This document shows positions 5,957 through 6,608 of a stretch of DNA of 6,608 nt, one piece after another. This stretch comes from Alloprevotella tannerae. GTDB lineage: Bacteria; Bacteroidota; Bacteroidia; Bacteroidales; Bacteroidaceae. Every line of letters begins with the position of its first letter. The first letter of the stretch is position 1. The stretch covers positions 1 to 6,608 of the forward strand of contig JABZGO010000103.1 in the NCBI GenBank assembly GCA_015259305.1, given 5' to 3'. Made by a program: the position numbers and the translations under genes. The notes beneath the pieces are model-generated. The model did not search any database. It saw nothing but the letters and a program-made list of their open reading frames with translations, and was not told the origin of the DNA.

Positions 5957-6589
5957 TTAAAATTTGTAACCCGTAACAATACGGTAGAACGTCAGCCAAA
6001 GGATCTTTAAGTCTAAAAAAAGCGAGCGGTGTTCAAGGTAATAGAGGTCGAGCTCGAGCCGACGAAGCATCTTCTCCGGCGTATCCGTATAGCCATTATA
6101 AAGCGTGGCATACGACGTGACGCCCGGGCGGATTTGATACAAGAGCGGATAGCGCGGATCTTGGCGCACAATCTGCTCAATATAGAAGCGACGCTCAGGC
6201 CGCGGACCGATAAAGGCCATATCGCCGCGCAGGACGTTCCACAACTGGGGCAACTCGTCCAAATGATGCTCGCGCAAGAAGCGGCCTACACGCGTCAAAC
6301 GCGGATCCTTCCGCCCACGACAAAGCTGCGGGCCGCCCGCTTCGGCGTCATTGTGCATGCTGCGAAACTTATACATGGAAAAGGGGCGGCCATAGCGGCC
6401 GATGCGCGTCTGCTTGAAGAGAGCGGGCGCGCCATCGTCAAGCCTCACTGCCAAGTAGCAGGCCAGCATAATCGGCGCAAAGAGCAACAGGCAAAGGAGC
6501 GCGATGGCTATGTCGGCCATCCGCTTCAGCAGGCGCTCTGCGCGGTTCATACCATCTGGTATTGCGGGTCTGATCGTATCTCTCTTCAT
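5957..6589 (-). CDS. Membrane phosphoglycosyl transferase (bacterial sugar transferase family, PglC-like)
   Basis: The family transfers a sugar phosphate from a nucleotide sugar to undecaprenyl phosphate, the first step of capsule, exopolysaccharide or glycoprotein glycan synthesis, at the inner face of the plasma membrane. From the ATG at 6589 it has 210 residues, about the size of small PglC-type enzymes. Visible parts: a re-entrant membrane helix (about 26-50) broken by Pro39; FKQTRIG at 58-64; YKFRSM at 73-78; DPRLTRVGRFLR at 95-106; the catalytic Asp-Glu pair at 111-112 in LDELPQLWNVL; and GDMAFIGPRPE at 122-132. RPGVTS and YYLEH follow. A second ATG at 6550 (MNRAERLLKRMAD) is also possible. 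The frame stays open from 6589 to the window edge, so a longer WcaJ/WbaP-type form with extra N-terminal helices cannot be excluded. The sugar is unknown. It looks richer in G and C than the genes to its left. Confidence 0.92.
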   Translation of the reverse strand: MKRDTIRPAIPDGMNRAERLLKRMADIAIALLCLLLFAPIMLACYLAVRLDDGAPALFKQTRIGRYGRPFSMYKFRSMHNDAEAGGPQLCRGRKDPRLTRVGRFLREHHLDELPQLWNVLRGDMAFIGPRPERRFYIEQIVRQDPRYPLLYQIRPGVTSYATLYNGYTDTPEKMLRRLELDLYYLEHRSLFLDLKILWLTFYRIVTGYKF

Positions 6590-6608
6590 GGGCTTGTGTC
6601 TCTCCCCG

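Overview
The window most likely comes from a Bacteroidales bacterium, plausibly Porphyromonas or a close relative. The evidence is a fimbrillin-type lipoprotein gene, starts that mostly lack Shine-Dalgarno sequences, a near-perfect Bacteroidetes-type promoter (TTTG, 20 nt, TATATTTG), a secreted protein with the usual Ala|Gln signal-peptidase junction, and a short-period intergenic 'brick' array. The genus is inferred, not proven. All four genes I can support are on the minus strand, so they are described here from right to left.

Right end (6589 to 5957): a small membrane phosphoglycosyl transferase of the bacterial sugar transferase family, which starts glycan assembly on a lipid carrier. The 448 bases after it hold candidate stem-loops, three copies of an 8-mer in direct-inverted-direct order, and a weak promoter candidate. 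They form the long leader of the next unit.

Middle (5508 to 3515): a 73-residue protein with a Gly-rich half and an acidic tail, then 89 bases later a 560-residue lipoprotein. The lipoprotein joins an N-terminal fimbrillin-like half to a C-terminal Trp/Tyr/Gly-rich domain resembling FISUMP/lectin-like modules. I read the pair as one surface pilus or adhesin unit. It ends in a clear minus-strand rho-independent terminator.

Intergenic block (3514 to 2648): two terminator-like hairpins, an array of five 17-nt 'bricks' on an exact 22-nt period with a hairpin beside it, a stretch with no recognisable gene, a good promoter, and a heptamer tandem repeat in the predicted leader.

Left end (2647 to 1): an incomplete gene for a large secreted papain-type (C1A) cysteine peptidase with all four active-site residues, a pro-region of about 215 residues and a long beta-rich C-terminal region that runs off the window. 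The reading frame is open to base 1.

The most unusual features are the 22-nt periodic array, the uncharacterised Gly-rich small protein ahead of the fimbrillin, and the possible repeat- or homopolymer-based control ahead of the peptidase. Nothing proves that these genes act together, but all would affect the cell surface or the secreted fraction.
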